Shown piece after piece: positions 1-8,719 of a stretch of 19,273 nucleotides of DNA. Made by a program: the position numbers and the translations under genes. How positions within the stretch are numbered: position 1 is the stretch's first letter; each line of letters starts with the position of its first letter. The notes under the pieces were generated by a model that was not told the origin of the DNA, did not search any database, and worked only from the letters and a program-made list of their open reading frames with translations. The stretch comes from Betaproteobacteria bacterium (GTDB lineage Bacteria; Pseudomonadota; Gammaproteobacteria; Burkholderiales; Nitrosomonadaceae): NCBI GenBank assembly GCA_022601315.1, contig JAHZIU010000110.1:1-19273 (forward strand), written 5' to 3'.

Positions 1-12
1 GAAGATGCGAAA

Positions 13-1527
13 ATGAAAACCAAAACTTTAAAACTACGCCGAGTTGCTATTGATACTTATAAAGAAAATGTTGCTTATTTACACCGCGAATGTGTGTTGT
101 ATCGCAGCGAGGGTTTTCAGGCTTTAAATAAGATCGAAGTGAATTCTGTGCAGAATGGCAATTCTGTCATCGCAGTTCTCAACATCGTTGATGACGCTTC
201 AATTACTACACCTGGAGAACTCGGACTGAGTGAGCAAGTGTTCAATCAATTCGCTGTAGCTGAGAAAAGTGCCGTCAAAATCGCTCACGCCAAAGTTCCA
301 CAGTCAATCAAAGCGGTACATCGCAAAATAAGTGGGGAACGTTTGTTGTTTGAAGATTACCTGTCAATCAATGAGGATATTGCCAAGAATCGTTATTCAA
401 AAATTGAAATTGCAGCGTATTTGGTTGGATGCGCGGAAAGTGGACTGGATCGCGATGAAGTGCTTTATTTAACCCGCGCCATGCTTCAAACCGGGGAACA
501 ATTACATTGGAATGAACCGCTGGTGGTCGATAAACACTGTATTGGCGGTATTCCTGGAAATCGCACAAGTATGTTGGTTGTTCCAATTGTTGCTGAACAC
601 GGTATGTTGATGCCAAAAACTTCAAGTCGGGCAATTACTTCGCCAGCCGGCACTGCCGACACCATGGAAGTTTTGGCGAATGTGGATTTGAAGCCCGAAC
701 GCTTACACCAGCTTGTCGCACAAGAACGCGCGTTTTTGGCCTGGGGCGGAACCGCTAAATTGGCACCTGTGGACGATATTTTAATTTCAGTAGAGCGTCC
801 ACTCTCAATGGACTCACCTGGTCAGATGGTGGCGTCAATTTTATCCAAAAAGGTTGCTGCTGGATCAACGCATCTATTGGTTGATATTCCAATTGGGCCG
901 ACGGCCAAGATAAGGTCTCAACGAGATGCCATGCAGTTGCGTAAATTGTTTGAGTATGTAGGTGACTGCATGGGCTTAACGCTAGAAGTAATCATAACAG
1001 ACGGGCGCCAGCCGATTGGGCAAGGTATTGGGCCAGCCCTTGAAGCACGTGATGTCATGCGGATACTTGAAAATCATCCTCTTGCGCCATTGGATTTACG
1101 TGAGAAAGCTTTGCAATTAGCGGGCAGAATTTTAGAGTTTGATCCTGATGTCAGAGGTGGCCAGGGTTATTTTCTGGCGCGTGATATTTTGGAATCAGGG
1201 CGCGCTTTACATAAAATGCAGTCAATTATACGTATGCAAGGTCCGAGTGACGGTATAGCCGGGCTGGGTAAACTACAGCACCAAGTGGTGGCACAGCAAG
1301 CTGGACGAATTGATGCGATAGATAATTTACAACTGGCACAGATTGCACATTTGGCAGGCGCGCCATTGGATAAGAAAGCGGGTATTGATTTACATAAAAA
1401 AATTGGCGATCTGGTTGAGAAGGGTGAGCCTTTATATACCATTCATGCCGAATTCAACGCAGATTTTAATTTTGCCAAAAATGCGAGCGACACTGACAAT
1501 GCCTATGAGATTGGTGGGTTGTCATGA
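13..1527 (+). CDS. Thymidine/AMP phosphorylase family protein (long, archaeal-type)
   Basis: Phosphorolytic cleavage of pyrimidine nucleosides or of nucleoside 5'-monophosphates, giving (deoxy)ribose-1-phosphate or ribose-1,5-bisphosphate; cytoplasmic. The 504 residues match the length of archaeal AMP phosphorylases, not the ~440-residue E. coli DeoA. An extra N-terminal domain of ~85 residues precedes the catalytic core. Phosphate/sugar-binding signatures are [14 protein letters not shown] (174-187) and [18 protein letters not shown] (202-219), followed by PVDD (252-255) and a Lys/Gly-rich segment ending in IPIGPTAK (~292-299). The SSRAIT..AGTAD form is typical of the AMP-phosphorylase-like subgroup. 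The stop overlaps the next gene's ATG (ATGA), so the two are probably co-translated. The reading frame is open to base 1 (four codons before this ATG), so a slightly earlier start outside the window cannot be excluded; the LRRVAIDTY beginning is usual for the family. Sequence alone does not decide nucleoside versus NMP as substrate. Confidence 0.9.
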   Translation: MKTKTLKLRRVAIDTYKENVAYLHRECVLYRSEGFQALNKIEVNSVQNGNSVIAVLNIVDDASITTPGELGLSEQVFNQFAVAEKSAVKIAHAKVPQSIKAVHRKISGERLLFEDYLSINEDIAKNRYSKIEIAAYLVGCAESGLDRDEVLYLTRAMLQTGEQLHWNEPLVVDKHCIGGIPGNRTSMLVVPIVAEHGMLMPKTSSRAITSPAGTADTMEVLANVDLKPERLHQLVAQERAFLAWGGTAKLAPVDDILISVERPLSMDSPGQMVASILSKKVAAGSTHLLVDIPIGPTAKIRSQRDAMQLRKLFEYVGDCMGLTLEVIITDGRQPIGQGIGPALEARDVMRILENHPLAPLDLREKALQLAGRILEFDPDVRGGQGYFLARDILESGRALHKMQSIIRMQGPSDGIAGLGKLQHQVVAQQAGRIDAIDNLQLAQIAHLAGAPLDKKAGIDLHKKIGDLVEKGEPLYTIHAEFNADFNFAKNASDTDNAYEIGGLS

Positions 1528-2438
1528 GTCAACAGCCATTCATCCTGTTTTTTTCTGATTCCTACTTGCAGGCACAACGCCTGGCTCATTCTTGTGCGCT
1601 GCCCTTTGCTGAAATCATTGTCCATCACTTTCCAGACGGGGAAAGCAAGTTAACATTGCCTGTAGAGTTATCGGATCATGTCATTATTTATCGAAGCCTG
1701 GATCACCCAAACGACAAACTGCTCGAAGTTTTGTTGGTAGCCTGTGAATTACGTGATAAGGGCGTAGAAACACTCACACTTATAACACCCTACTTGTGTT
1801 ATATGCGCCAGGATAAGGCATTTAATCCTGGTGAAATTATCAGTCAGCGTGCAGTTGGTCAACTACTTGCTGAACATTTTGATGCAGTCATGACCGTTGA
1901 CTCGCATTTGCACCGCATCCATTCCCTGGAACAGGCTGTGCCTGCCCGGATTGCATTAAATTTATCAGCTACAAAGCCGATCGCGGCTTTTTTACAAGAA
2001 TTGTTTGAAAGTCCCGTCATATTGGGACCAGATAGTGAGTCAAAACAATGGGTCGAAGCAATTGCAAATGCGATGTCGGGAAATGCTCCCGAGTATTGTG
2101 TTTCCAGTAAACGACGTGTGAATGATATCAATGTAGAAGTTACTTTGCCTGCTTTTGATTTCAGCAATCGCCATATTGTGTTGGTCGATGACGTTGCCAG
2201 TACAGGCCGAACTCTCGAACAAACAGCGTACGCAGTCGCCAAGCATGGGCCAGCATCAATTTCAGTAGTTGTGACACATGCTTTGTTTGTCAATAATGCG
2301 CTACAACGTTTGTATAAAGCGGGGGTAGATACGATCTGGAGTTGCGACAGTATTACGCACTCAACAAACAACATTGCACTGGATGGCGTCTTTAAAGATG
2401 GACTGACCCATTGCATTCAAGTGCTCGATTCAGAATAA
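1524..2438 (+). CDS. prs: Ribose-phosphate pyrophosphokinase (PRPP synthetase) paralogue
   Basis: Transfers pyrophosphate from ATP to ribose-5-phosphate to give PRPP. The 304 residues show the family landmarks: FPDGE (36-40), YMRQDK (93-98), DSHLHR (126-131), the catalytic-flap KRR (196-198) and the PRPP loop [10 protein letters not shown] (221-230). The flexible segment after the RQDK motif reads [17 protein letters not shown], closer to archaeal/class III-like enzymes than to housekeeping bacterial Prs (R-PITAK-type), and the loop has ASTG instead of the usual IDTGGT. This therefore looks like a specialised second copy, though the genome's other prs cannot be seen. Its ATG lies inside the stop of the phosphorylase gene (ATGA overlap), indicating translational coupling. 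The coupling suggests it handles pentose phosphates released by that enzyme. Family assignment is firm; the in vivo direction and substrate are inference. Confidence 0.9.
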   Translation: MSQQPFILFFSDSYLQAQRLAHSCALPFAEIIVHHFPDGESKLTLPVELSDHVIIYRSLDHPNDKLLEVLLVACELRDKGVETLTLITPYLCYMRQDKAFNPGEIISQRAVGQLLAEHFDAVMTVDSHLHRIHSLEQAVPARIALNLSATKPIAAFLQELFESPVILGPDSESKQWVEAIANAMSGNAPEYCVSSKRRVNDINVEVTLPAFDFSNRHIVLVDDVASTGRTLEQTAYAVAKHGPASISVVVTHALFVNNALQRLYKAGVDTIWSCDSITHSTNNIALDGVFKDGLTHCIQVLDSE

Positions 2439-2502
2439 TGCTATTTTCAGACTTTCTGAATAGCTGTACATATACAGTGAGTAATCTAATTACCAATCGA
2501 TT

Positions 2503-2508
2503 GAGGGA
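2503..2508 (+). promoter_or_regulatory. Ribosome binding site of the beta-CASP gene
   Basis: GAGGGA lies 8 nt before the ATG at 2517, fixing that start. No strong sigma-70 promoter was seen in the 78-bp gap, so read-through from the upstream pair is likely. Confidence 0.6.
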
Positions 2509-2516
2509 TTATTTTA

Positions 2517-3929
2517 ATGAAAATCAGCTTTCATGGTGCTGCCCAAGGTGTGACGGGGTCATGCCATTTATTGGAAGTTGCAGGTAAGAAATTATTAGTC
2601 GATTGTGGTCTGTTTCAGGGAGGACGAGAACTTGATGAAGAGAACCTTACGCCATTCGGATTCGATCCGGCTAAGATTGATTTTGTTTTAATAACACACG
2701 CGCATTTAGATCATTGTGGTCGTTTGCCTTTACTGGTGAAGCAAGGATTCACTGGCGAAGTGATTACCACTTCTGCCACTCGGGAATTGACGCGTATTAT
2801 CATTCTCGATTCAGCCGGGCTAAATGAACAGGAAGCTGAGTGGAAAAATAGAAAATTGCTACGTAAGGGGCACACCGATGATCTGGTTGAACCGCTGTAT
2901 AGCACTGAAGATGCTTTGCATACACTGGATTATTTTGGCCGTTCAGTCAATTATGATCAATCGATTAAAGTTGCTGAAGGTATTCGCGCTACCTTTATCG
3001 ATGCCGGTCATATTCTAGGTTCGGCCAGTATTTTTCTTGAATTGGAGGAAAACGGCCAACGACTCAGCATCTTGTTTTCTGGTGATCTGGGCTGCAAAGG
3101 GCACGCAATTATCCGCGATCCAAGCAAACCGCCGAAGGCAGATATTGTCGTAATGGAAACCACCTACGGTGATCGTCAGCACAAACAACTCATTCCATCA
3201 GTAAACGAATTATTTGATGCAGTGACTGAGACTTTTAAGCGCGGCGGTAACGTAATTATTCCGACGTTTGCATTGGAGCGCGCCCAGGAATTGTTGTATT
3301 ACTTGCGCCAAGGGATAGACCATCAGAATATGCCGCGGGGAACTCAGGTATTTCTTGATTCACCCATGGCGATTTCAGCAACTGAAATATTTAACCGTCA
3401 CCCTGAATGTTACGATCAGGAAGCACAGGAATATTTTCGTAACAGAAGCGATCCATTTAGCTTTCCGGGATTACACTTCACCCGTGACACGATGGAATCA
3501 ATGGCGCTTAATCAGATTTCCAGCGGCGCCATTATTATGGCGGGCTCAGGTATGTGTACCGGTGGACGGATACGTCATCACTTGAAACGCAATATATGGC
3601 GCTCAAAGAGCAGTATTGTTTTTGTCGGATATGCGGCACCGAATACGTTGGCAAGGCACATTGTTGATGGCGCTAAAACAGTTAGAATTTTTGGGGAAGA
3701 GTTTGCCGTAAAGGCCAAAATATATACCATTGGCGGTTTTTCGGCCCATGCAGGACAAGATGAGCTATTGGATTGGTATTATTCAGTAGGTCATCATCAA
3801 CGCACTTTTTTGGTTCATGGTGAATTGAAATCCATGCAGACCTTTGCAGGGTTGCTAAAAAACAGCGAAGTGATTATGCCGGAAATGGGTTCGGAATATG
3901 AGTTAGGCGTCTCTAAAAACGTAAATTAA
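2517..3929 (+). CDS. Beta-CASP metallo-beta-lactamase, RNA-processing (CPSF73-like) exo/endonuclease family
   Basis: A zinc-dependent ribonuclease-type enzyme of 470 residues, cytoplasmic. The metallo-beta-lactamase half carries THAHLDHCGRLP (HxHxDH, 61-66), AGHILGSA with H164 and SGD with D190. The beta-CASP insertion carries PTFALERAQELLYYL (~249-263), LDSPMAISATEIF (~280-292) and GSGMCTGGRIRHHL (~343-356). The C-terminal RNA-specificity segment has GGFSAHAGQDEL with H411 and VHGE with H434, so all usual metal and catalytic positions are present. Proteins of this type in bacteria are generally annotated as RNA-specificity-domain MBL hydrolases; some have proven RNase activity. It lies 78 bp after the PRPP synthetase gene on the same strand and is closed by a strong terminator, so it is probably the last gene of the cluster. 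A role supplying nucleotides from RNA to the phosphorylase is inference. Confidence 0.9.
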   Translation: MKISFHGAAQGVTGSCHLLEVAGKKLLVDCGLFQGGRELDEENLTPFGFDPAKIDFVLITHAHLDHCGRLPLLVKQGFTGEVITTSATRELTRIIILDSAGLNEQEAEWKNRKLLRKGHTDDLVEPLYSTEDALHTLDYFGRSVNYDQSIKVAEGIRATFIDAGHILGSASIFLELEENGQRLSILFSGDLGCKGHAIIRDPSKPPKADIVVMETTYGDRQHKQLIPSVNELFDAVTETFKRGGNVIIPTFALERAQELLYYLRQGIDHQNMPRGTQVFLDSPMAISATEIFNRHPECYDQEAQEYFRNRSDPFSFPGLHFTRDTMESMALNQISSGAIIMAGSGMCTGGRIRHHLKRNIWRSKSSIVFVGYAAPNTLARHIVDGAKTVRIFGEEFAVKAKIYTIGGFSAHAGQDELLDWYYSVGHHQRTFLVHGELKSMQTFAGLLKNSEVIMPEMGSEYELGVSKNVN

Positions 3930-3974
3930 TAAGTAAAATTCATTCAGGGTGTTTATAAACGATTTATCGCAGGC

Positions 3975-4013
3975 GTTTGTAATTGCTTCTGACAGGGAAT
4001 TACAAACTTTTTG
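3975..4013 (+). terminator. Rho-independent terminator after the beta-CASP gene
   Basis: A perfect 10-bp stem (GTTTGTAATT 3975-3984 with AATTACAAAC 3998-4007) and a 13-nt loop are followed directly by TTTTT (4008-4012). There is no T-tract on the opposite strand, so it serves the + strand cluster and not the converging gene that ends at 4033. Confidence 0.85.
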
Positions 4014-4032
4014 CAGCGGTGTTAATCCAGTT

Positions 4033-4500
4033 TCATGTTTTTTCTGCCATGTCATTCGCAGAGCGTATGTCGGTTAGAAAGCGATGATTCATATCATTTG
4101 ATTGTATTTCACAATATTCATGTTGACCAAACCAGCGGTAGCGATTGCGGCCGATGTTGGAATAGCAGTAGTCACGTATACGCTGTGGAATGATCACCGT
4201 AAGCGAGAATAGCGGCCATAGCTTGTTGAGTTTTTTGCTGATGCGAATAAAAGCTGTGCTTTTTGTGTACGCTACTGTGCCATCAATCAGCACGAAGCTA
4301 TCCCGGTAGTCGGCGGGAAAACCGAATTTGATCAGGAGAGATTCACCAAGCGGTGACTGCAGTGGTATAAAACGAAATACTTCGTCTGGATCACGCTTGA
4401 TAATGAAATTTACGGTGTGATCGCATAGGTTGCAAATGCCATCAAACAATACCAATGGGTGCTGAAATATCGGTGAATTATTCGGTATGGGTTCGGACAT
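4033..4500 (-). CDS. DCC-family (DUF393) thiol-disulfide oxidoreductase-like protein
   Basis: 155 residues. The signature LFDGICNLCDH at 18-28 contains the DGxCxxC motif (C22 and C25) that defines the DCC/DUF393 family, a predicted thioredoxin-like fold with a redox CxxC. The family-typical FIPLQSPLG (~44-52), a TKSTAFIRI segment (~79-87) and a C-terminal YRWFG (~121-125) are also present. There is no signal peptide or clear membrane span, so it is probably cytoplasmic. The start is supported by AGGA (4507-4510, minus strand) 6 nt before ATG. It converges on the beta-CASP gene and stands alone, with over 250 bp before the next minus-strand gene. No partner or substrate can be inferred from context; biochemical function in this family is mostly unproven. 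Confidence 0.85.
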   Translation of the reverse strand: MSEPIPNNSPIFQHPLVLFDGICNLCDHTVNFIIKRDPDEVFRFIPLQSPLGESLLIKFGFPADYRDSFVLIDGTVAYTKSTAFIRISKKLNKLWPLFSLTVIIPQRIRDYCYSNIGRNRYRWFGQHEYCEIQSNDMNHRFLTDIRSANDMAEKT

Positions 4501-4684
4501 TGATTATCCTAAAATCTTTAGTTGAATGGTTTTTAGAGTGCGCTGTTGTTTTTGTGAGTAGGTCGTCACAATAAAGAGTAGAAGTAACTAATGTTCCAGT
4601 CTATCTATTAGTGTAGTGCGGAACAAGAAAAATGCTGCGATAGCGATTCCTATAATCACTACACACTATCTGGTGCTGCGTTGC

Positions 4685-4705
4685 AATTCGTTATGAATTC
4701 GTTAT
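4685..4705. repeat. Direct repeat of AATTCGTTAT with 11-bp period
   Basis: Two identical 10-mers at 4685-4694 and 4696-4705 sit one helical turn apart. They lie ~180-200 bp upstream of the DCC-family gene start, in the 256-bp gap to the VOC gene. Direct repeats of about 11 bp are typical of OmpR/PhoB-type response-regulator boxes, but chance in AT-rich DNA is possible. Confidence 0.35.
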
Positions 4706-4756
4706 TACACTTCACTATACCTTGCCATAATAAACAATGTCTGAATATGCATGGCA

Positions 4757-5179
4757 TTAATCCTCGTAGTATCGAATTTCGAGGACATTTCCGTCCGGAT
4801 CGTTAAAATAAACTGAACGTACTGCATGTCCTTGCGCCCCAAAAACATTTTCACCACCTGGGCGAACATCAATGCCATTGTCGACTAGACGTTCGGACAT
4901 TGCGGTGAATTCAGATGCACTCATGGATAGACAGACGTGATTTATTGGCTTGCCCCCAATACCCGCGCTACTCCCTGTAAATGACTGAACAAGTGACAGT
5001 AGATCGTTACGATCCATGATGTCAAAAATTGTCCGTTCGTTGATACGCACACTTGGGAATCGTGCTTTGCCTGTGTGAAACTCTTCAACCCGAACAGTTT
5101 CGAATCCGAGGATGTCCACGTAAAACTTAAGAGACCGTTTAGAATCATCCACCCAAAGTACAATATGATCAACGTCCAT
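4757..5179 (-). CDS. VOC-family (glyoxalase/dioxygenase superfamily) protein
   Basis: 140 residues with two paired beta-alpha-beta-beta-beta units of the vicinal-oxygen-chelate fold. The N-terminal unit begins MDVDHIVLWVDD..SLKFYVDILGFETVR, and the second begins PINHVCLSMS (78-87). Candidate metal ligands are H5, H81 and E134 (FNDPDGNVLEIRYYE at the end), three of the usual four. FNDPDGN is the classic VOC C-terminal signature. Substrate cannot be told: members include glyoxalases, fosfomycin-type transferases, extradiol dioxygenases and bleomycin-binding proteins. The start is supported by GAGGA about 7 nt before ATG (5186-5190, minus strand). It is isolated between non-coding gaps, with no operon partner. 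Confidence 0.85.
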   Translation of the reverse strand: MDVDHIVLWVDDSKRSLKFYVDILGFETVRVEEFHTGKARFPSVRINERTIFDIMDRNDLLSLVQSFTGSSAGIGGKPINHVCLSMSASEFTAMSERLVDNGIDVRPGGENVFGAQGHAVRSVYFNDPDGNVLEIRYYED

Positions 5180-5278
5180 TACGAATCCTCGTATGTTTAA
5201 AATATATTTCGACCAGACTACTTTAGCATTGTTTGTAAATAACTCTATTATCTATTGTGTAATATGAAACCCAATAAT

Positions 5279-5419
5279 TTAAATTTCTTCACTGTTACGC
5301 ATTGTAGTTTCATAATCACGACCACCAGAGAAAATGTTGAAGATCATGATATTTAGTTTATCTTCATCAACTTCAAAGGCGACTGCAGCATTTTAATCAA
5401 TCGCAGCAATTCTTATAAA
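5279..5419 (-). pseudogene. C-terminal remnant of a RelE/ParE-like toxin gene
   Basis: On the minus strand, the frame ending at TAA 5279-5281 encodes VAFEVDEDKLNIMIF (from ~5383) and then FSGGRDYETTM. This resembles the C-terminal beta-strands of RelE/ParE toxins (a hydrophobic FEV..D..V.I..V strand, then YGGRDYE). The frame is interrupted by an in-frame TAA at 5393-5395, preceded by IRIAAID, which looks like the continuation of the same protein. Upstream it runs straight into the 3' end of cusA, and no start codon, toxin N-terminus or antitoxin is present. It is therefore a decayed fragment, perhaps cut when the efflux operon moved in. Identification rests on about 40 residues recognised by eye. 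Confidence 0.45.
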
Positions 5420-8400
5420 CTACTTTATTTGCTTTTGAATGGATTCTTTTTGCTGAGAGGCTGGCAGTTTATTTTTTTCCTGCCATTGTAGTATCAGGCT
5501 ATAAATTACTGGAAAGATTAGCAGGCTGAGTATCAGTACGGTGAGCATACCACCCAGTACCGGTGCGGCGATACGGTGGGCGACATCAGCACCACTGCCG
5601 GTTGCCAACATGATGGGAATGAGGGCAATCATGGTGGTGAATGCGGTGATGGTAACGGGTCTTACCCGCATGGCGGTTGCGATCTCAACGGCTTTGTTAA
5701 TTTCTGTGGGTGTTAATGGGAGTATATTCTTGCGGCGTAAGCGAGCGATTTCCATGTTGATGAAACTCAGTACCATCACGCCGGTTTCTGCAGCTGTGCC
5801 AGCCAGTGCAATGAATCCGACATACACCGCAACGGATAGGTTGAAGCCCAGTAAATAAACCAACCAGATCCCCCCAATCAGACCGAACGGTATTGTTAAC
5901 ATGATGATAATGGGCTCAGTAACATTACGAAAGATGACATACAACAAGGAAAAAATCAGTGTTAAAGTCATTGGCACTACAATACGCATTTTTTCGGCGG
6001 CGCGTTCCATATATTCATACTGACCTGACCAACTTATGGTGTATCCAACTGGGATATTGATTTGATTTGCAACTAATTTTCTTGCTTCGGCCACAAAGCC
6101 ACCGATATCAGAGGTTTTCAGGTCGACATAAACCCAGGCATTGGGGCGCGCATCTTCACTTTTAATGGACGGCGGACCACGTCGCAGTGTTAAATCAGCA
6201 ACCAGAGTCAGTGGGATTTGTGCACCGGTCGGTGTGGAGATTAACATCCGTTTAAGGCTTTCCAGATTGTCACGTAATTCACGCGGGTAACGCAGATTAA
6301 CTGGATAGCGTTCCAGACCTTCTACTGTTTCGGTAATGTTGATGCCGCCAATAGCGCTTTGTATGACGTCTTGAATATCTCCTACAGTTAAGCCATAGCG
6401 TGCTGCTTCTTCACGTTTGATATCAAAGTCCAGATAATAACCACCTACTGTGCGATCACCGAAGGCCGAAAGTGTTTCCGGCATGCTTTTCATGACTTGC
6501 TCGATTTGTTCGGATAAGCTTTGCAATACATTCAGGTCAGGTCCTGAAACTTTAATGCCAACGGGTGTTTTAATGCCGGTGGATAACATATCAATACGTG
6601 TTTTGATCGGCATTGTCCACACATTAGTTAGGCCGGGAAATTTAATGGCCTGGTCCATTTCAGTCATTAATTCTTGCGTTGTTTTGTTGGGATCCGGCCA
6701 ATCCGATTTGGGTTTTAGGCGTATGGTTGTTTCTATCATCGATAAAGGTGCGGGGTCAGTCGCTGTTTCGGCACGGCCGATTTTCCCAAATACGTGATGA
6801 ACTTCAGGAAAAGATTTCAGGATTTTATCAGTTTGTTGTAATAGTTCCTTGGCTTTGGTAATGGATATGCCGGGGAAAGTGCTGGGCATATAAAGAATAT
6901 CGCCTTCATCCAGTGGCGGCATAAATTCACTGCCGATTTTAGATAAGGGATAGATTGTCGAAGCCAGTAATGCAAAAGCCAGGATCAACGTGATTGAGCG
7001 CCAGTGCATCGCTTGTTTCAATAGTGGTGTGTGTATTGCATGTAATACGCGATTGGCCGGGTTCTTATTCTCAGGAATTATTTTCCCACGTATGAAATAC
7101 CCCATCAGTACAGGTACAACAGTAATGGTCAAAATGGCTGCCGCTGCCATGGCATAGGACTTTGTATAGGCCAGTGGTGTAAACAAGCGACCTTCCTGTG
7201 CTTCCATAACAAAAATTGGAATAAATGACACGGTAATGATCAACAGCGAAAAGAACAGTGCGGGTGCTACTTCGCGCGAAGCCTTGCCGATGACCAGCCA
7301 GCGTTCTTTATTGGTTAATTCGGCTTTTTTCTTGGCGATGGCTTCACTGATGCGCCTGTGTGCATTTTCCACCATGACAATGGCGCCATCGACCATATCG
7401 CCAATGGCAATTGCGATACCCCCCAGAGACATAATGTTGGCATTAATACCCTGCCATTTCATTACAATAAATGCCATTAAAATGCCTAATGGCAACGTAA
7501 TAATAATCACCAGGGAAGAGCGCAGATGAAGTAGAAACAAAGTAACCAGGATGCTGACAATAAGCAGTTCCTGAATCAATGCGGTGTTGAGCGTATTAAC
7601 CGCTCGTTTGATCAGATCGCCACGATCATAAACCGTCACAATTTCAACCCCTTCGGGTAAACCTTGTTTGAGTTCTTGCAGTTTTTCGCGAATACCGACA
7701 ATCGTTTTTTGTGCATTCTCACCAAAACGCAAAATGACCACGCCACCAGCCACTTCGCCTTCTCCGTTTAACTCAACGACACCACGGCGCAGTTCCGGGC
7801 CAGTCTGCACATGTGCGATATCCTGCAGTCTTACGGGTGTGCCATTGTCGTCAAAGCCAACAGGAATGCTCTTAATGTCTTCCAATGACTGAATATAGCC
7901 CAAGCCACGTACCATATATTCCGTTTCGGCCATTTCGAGCAAACGTCCACCTACATCGTTATTGGAGCGTTGAATAGCGTGCTTTACTTTGGATAGTGGG
8001 ATGTCATAGGCGAGCAAAGCATTCGGGTTGACTTCAATCTGATATTGTTTGACATAACCGCCAACAGAAGCTACTTCTGATACACCCGGAACGGTTTGCA
8101 ATGGATAGCGTAAATACCAGTCTTGAATTGAACGCAGTTGGGACAAATCATGTTTCCCCGTCTTGTCTATCAGGGCATATTCATAAATCCAGCCAACACC
8201 GGTGGCATCAGGCCCTAGGGATGGGCTAATCCCTTGTGGTAAACGTGAGCTGGCATAATTGAGATATTCTAATACACGTGATCTGGCCCAGTATGTATCG
8301 GTACCTTCTTCGAAAATAACATACACAAATGACAATCCAAAGAAAGAATAGCCGCGTACTACTTTAGCCTGGGGTACAGCCAACAAGGCGGTAGTCAACG

Positions 8401-8602
8401 GATAAGTCACTTGATCTTCAACAACTTGTGGCGCTTGTCCGGGATACTCAGTAAATACAATGACCTGTACATCGGATAGGTCAGGAATCGCGTCCAGCGG
8501 CATATTTTTGAACGACCAGATCCCTGTTGTGGCCAGCACTATAACAGCCAGCAGCACCATAATGCGGTGGTTCAAAGAACCATTGATGATGGTATTAATC
8601 AT
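5420..8602 (-). CDS. cusA: Copper/silver efflux RND permease CusA
   Basis: Inner-membrane proton-driven pump of the heavy-metal RND family, exporting Cu(I)/Ag(I) through the CusCBA channel. Full length at 1060 residues (E. coli CusA ~1047). TM1 is ~14-30, followed by the large periplasmic loop with PDLSDVQVIVFTEYPGQAP (40-58). TM4 has GDMVDGAIVMVEN, with D405 as the proton-relay acid. Metal-site methionines M572 (LYMPSTFPGIS), M622 (APLSMIETT) and M672 (TRIDMLSTGIKTP) align with E. coli CusA M573, M623 and M672, which argues for monovalent Cu/Ag over the CzcA Zn/Co/Cd group. The ATG at 8602 has no good Shine-Dalgarno. It overlaps by 8 nt (ATGATTAA) the end of a short open frame, so coupled initiation is plausible. 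It is last in the operon. Confidence 0.95.
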   Translation of the reverse strand: MINTIINGSLNHRIMVLLAVIVLATTGIWSFKNMPLDAIPDLSDVQVIVFTEYPGQAPQVVEDQVTYPLTTALLAVPQAKVVRGYSFFGLSFVYVIFEEGTDTYWARSRVLEYLNYASSRLPQGISPSLGPDATGVGWIYEYALIDKTGKHDLSQLRSIQDWYLRYPLQTVPGVSEVASVGGYVKQYQIEVNPNALLAYDIPLSKVKHAIQRSNNDVGGRLLEMAETEYMVRGLGYIQSLEDIKSIPVGFDDNGTPVRLQDIAHVQTGPELRRGVVELNGEGEVAGGVVILRFGENAQKTIVGIREKLQELKQGLPEGVEIVTVYDRGDLIKRAVNTLNTALIQELLIVSILVTLFLLHLRSSLVIIITLPLGILMAFIVMKWQGINANIMSLGGIAIAIGDMVDGAIVMVENAHRRISEAIAKKKAELTNKERWLVIGKASREVAPALFFSLLIITVSFIPIFVMEAQEGRLFTPLAYTKSYAMAAAAILTITVVPVLMGYFIRGKIIPENKNPANRVLHAIHTPLLKQAMHWRSITLILAFALLASTIYPLSKIGSEFMPPLDEGDILYMPSTFPGISITKAKELLQQTDKILKSFPEVHHVFGKIGRAETATDPAPLSMIETTIRLKPKSDWPDPNKTTQELMTEMDQAIKFPGLTNVWTMPIKTRIDMLSTGIKTPVGIKVSGPDLNVLQSLSEQIEQVMKSMPETLSAFGDRTVGGYYLDFDIKREEAARYGLTVGDIQDVIQSAIGGINITETVEGLERYPVNLRYPRELRDNLESLKRMLISTPTGAQIPLTLVADLTLRRGPPSIKSEDARPNAWVYVDLKTSDIGGFVAEARKLVANQINIPVGYTISWSGQYEYMERAAEKMRIVVPMTLTLIFSLLYVIFRNVTEPIIIMLTIPFGLIGGIWLVYLLGFNLSVAVYVGFIALAGTAAETGVMVLSFINMEIARLRRKNILPLTPTEINKAVEIATAMRVRPVTITAFTTMIALIPIMLATGSGADVAHRIAAPVLGGMLTVLILSLLIFPVIYSLILQWQEKNKLPASQQKESIQKQIK

Positions 8603-8605
8603 GTT
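8592..8605 (-). repeat. 14-nt start-region duplicate, cusA copy
   Basis: AACATGATTAATAC on the minus strand is identical to the sequence at 10065-10078 around the beta-helix gene start. Both contain the ATG, and in both an upstream frame ends CAT GAT TAA. A short frame MRMTNQSLPKHD-stop (8633 to 8595) precedes cusA with AAGGA just upstream (8637-8641). Confidence 0.8.
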
Positions 8606-8719
8606 TGGGTAGACTTTGGTTTGTCATCCTCATGTATCCTTTTGGAATATAGAAGCTGTTGAAACGCAATAATTTATGCAGTTTTATAGTTCGATTTCAT
8701 ATTTTCGTTGTTGTCCAAT

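Noticed and set aside
1859..2416. 185-codon minus-strand open frame inside the PRPP synthetase gene
   Set aside because: Fully antisense to a gene with intact family motifs; the translation has no recognisable domain.
2441..2463. Hairpin CTATT-TT-CAGA / TCTG-AATAG between the PRPP synthetase and beta-CASP genes
   Set aside because: Bulged stem without a following T-tract; not convincing as a terminator.
4723..4756. TGCCAT/ATGGCA pairing just past the VOC gene stop
   Set aside because: Only 6 bp with a 22-nt loop and no T-tract; likely chance.
8603..8719. Internal promoter for cusA in the gap after the beta-helix gene
   Set aside because: TATAAA- and TATATT-like hexamers occur, but none has a properly spaced -35 box.
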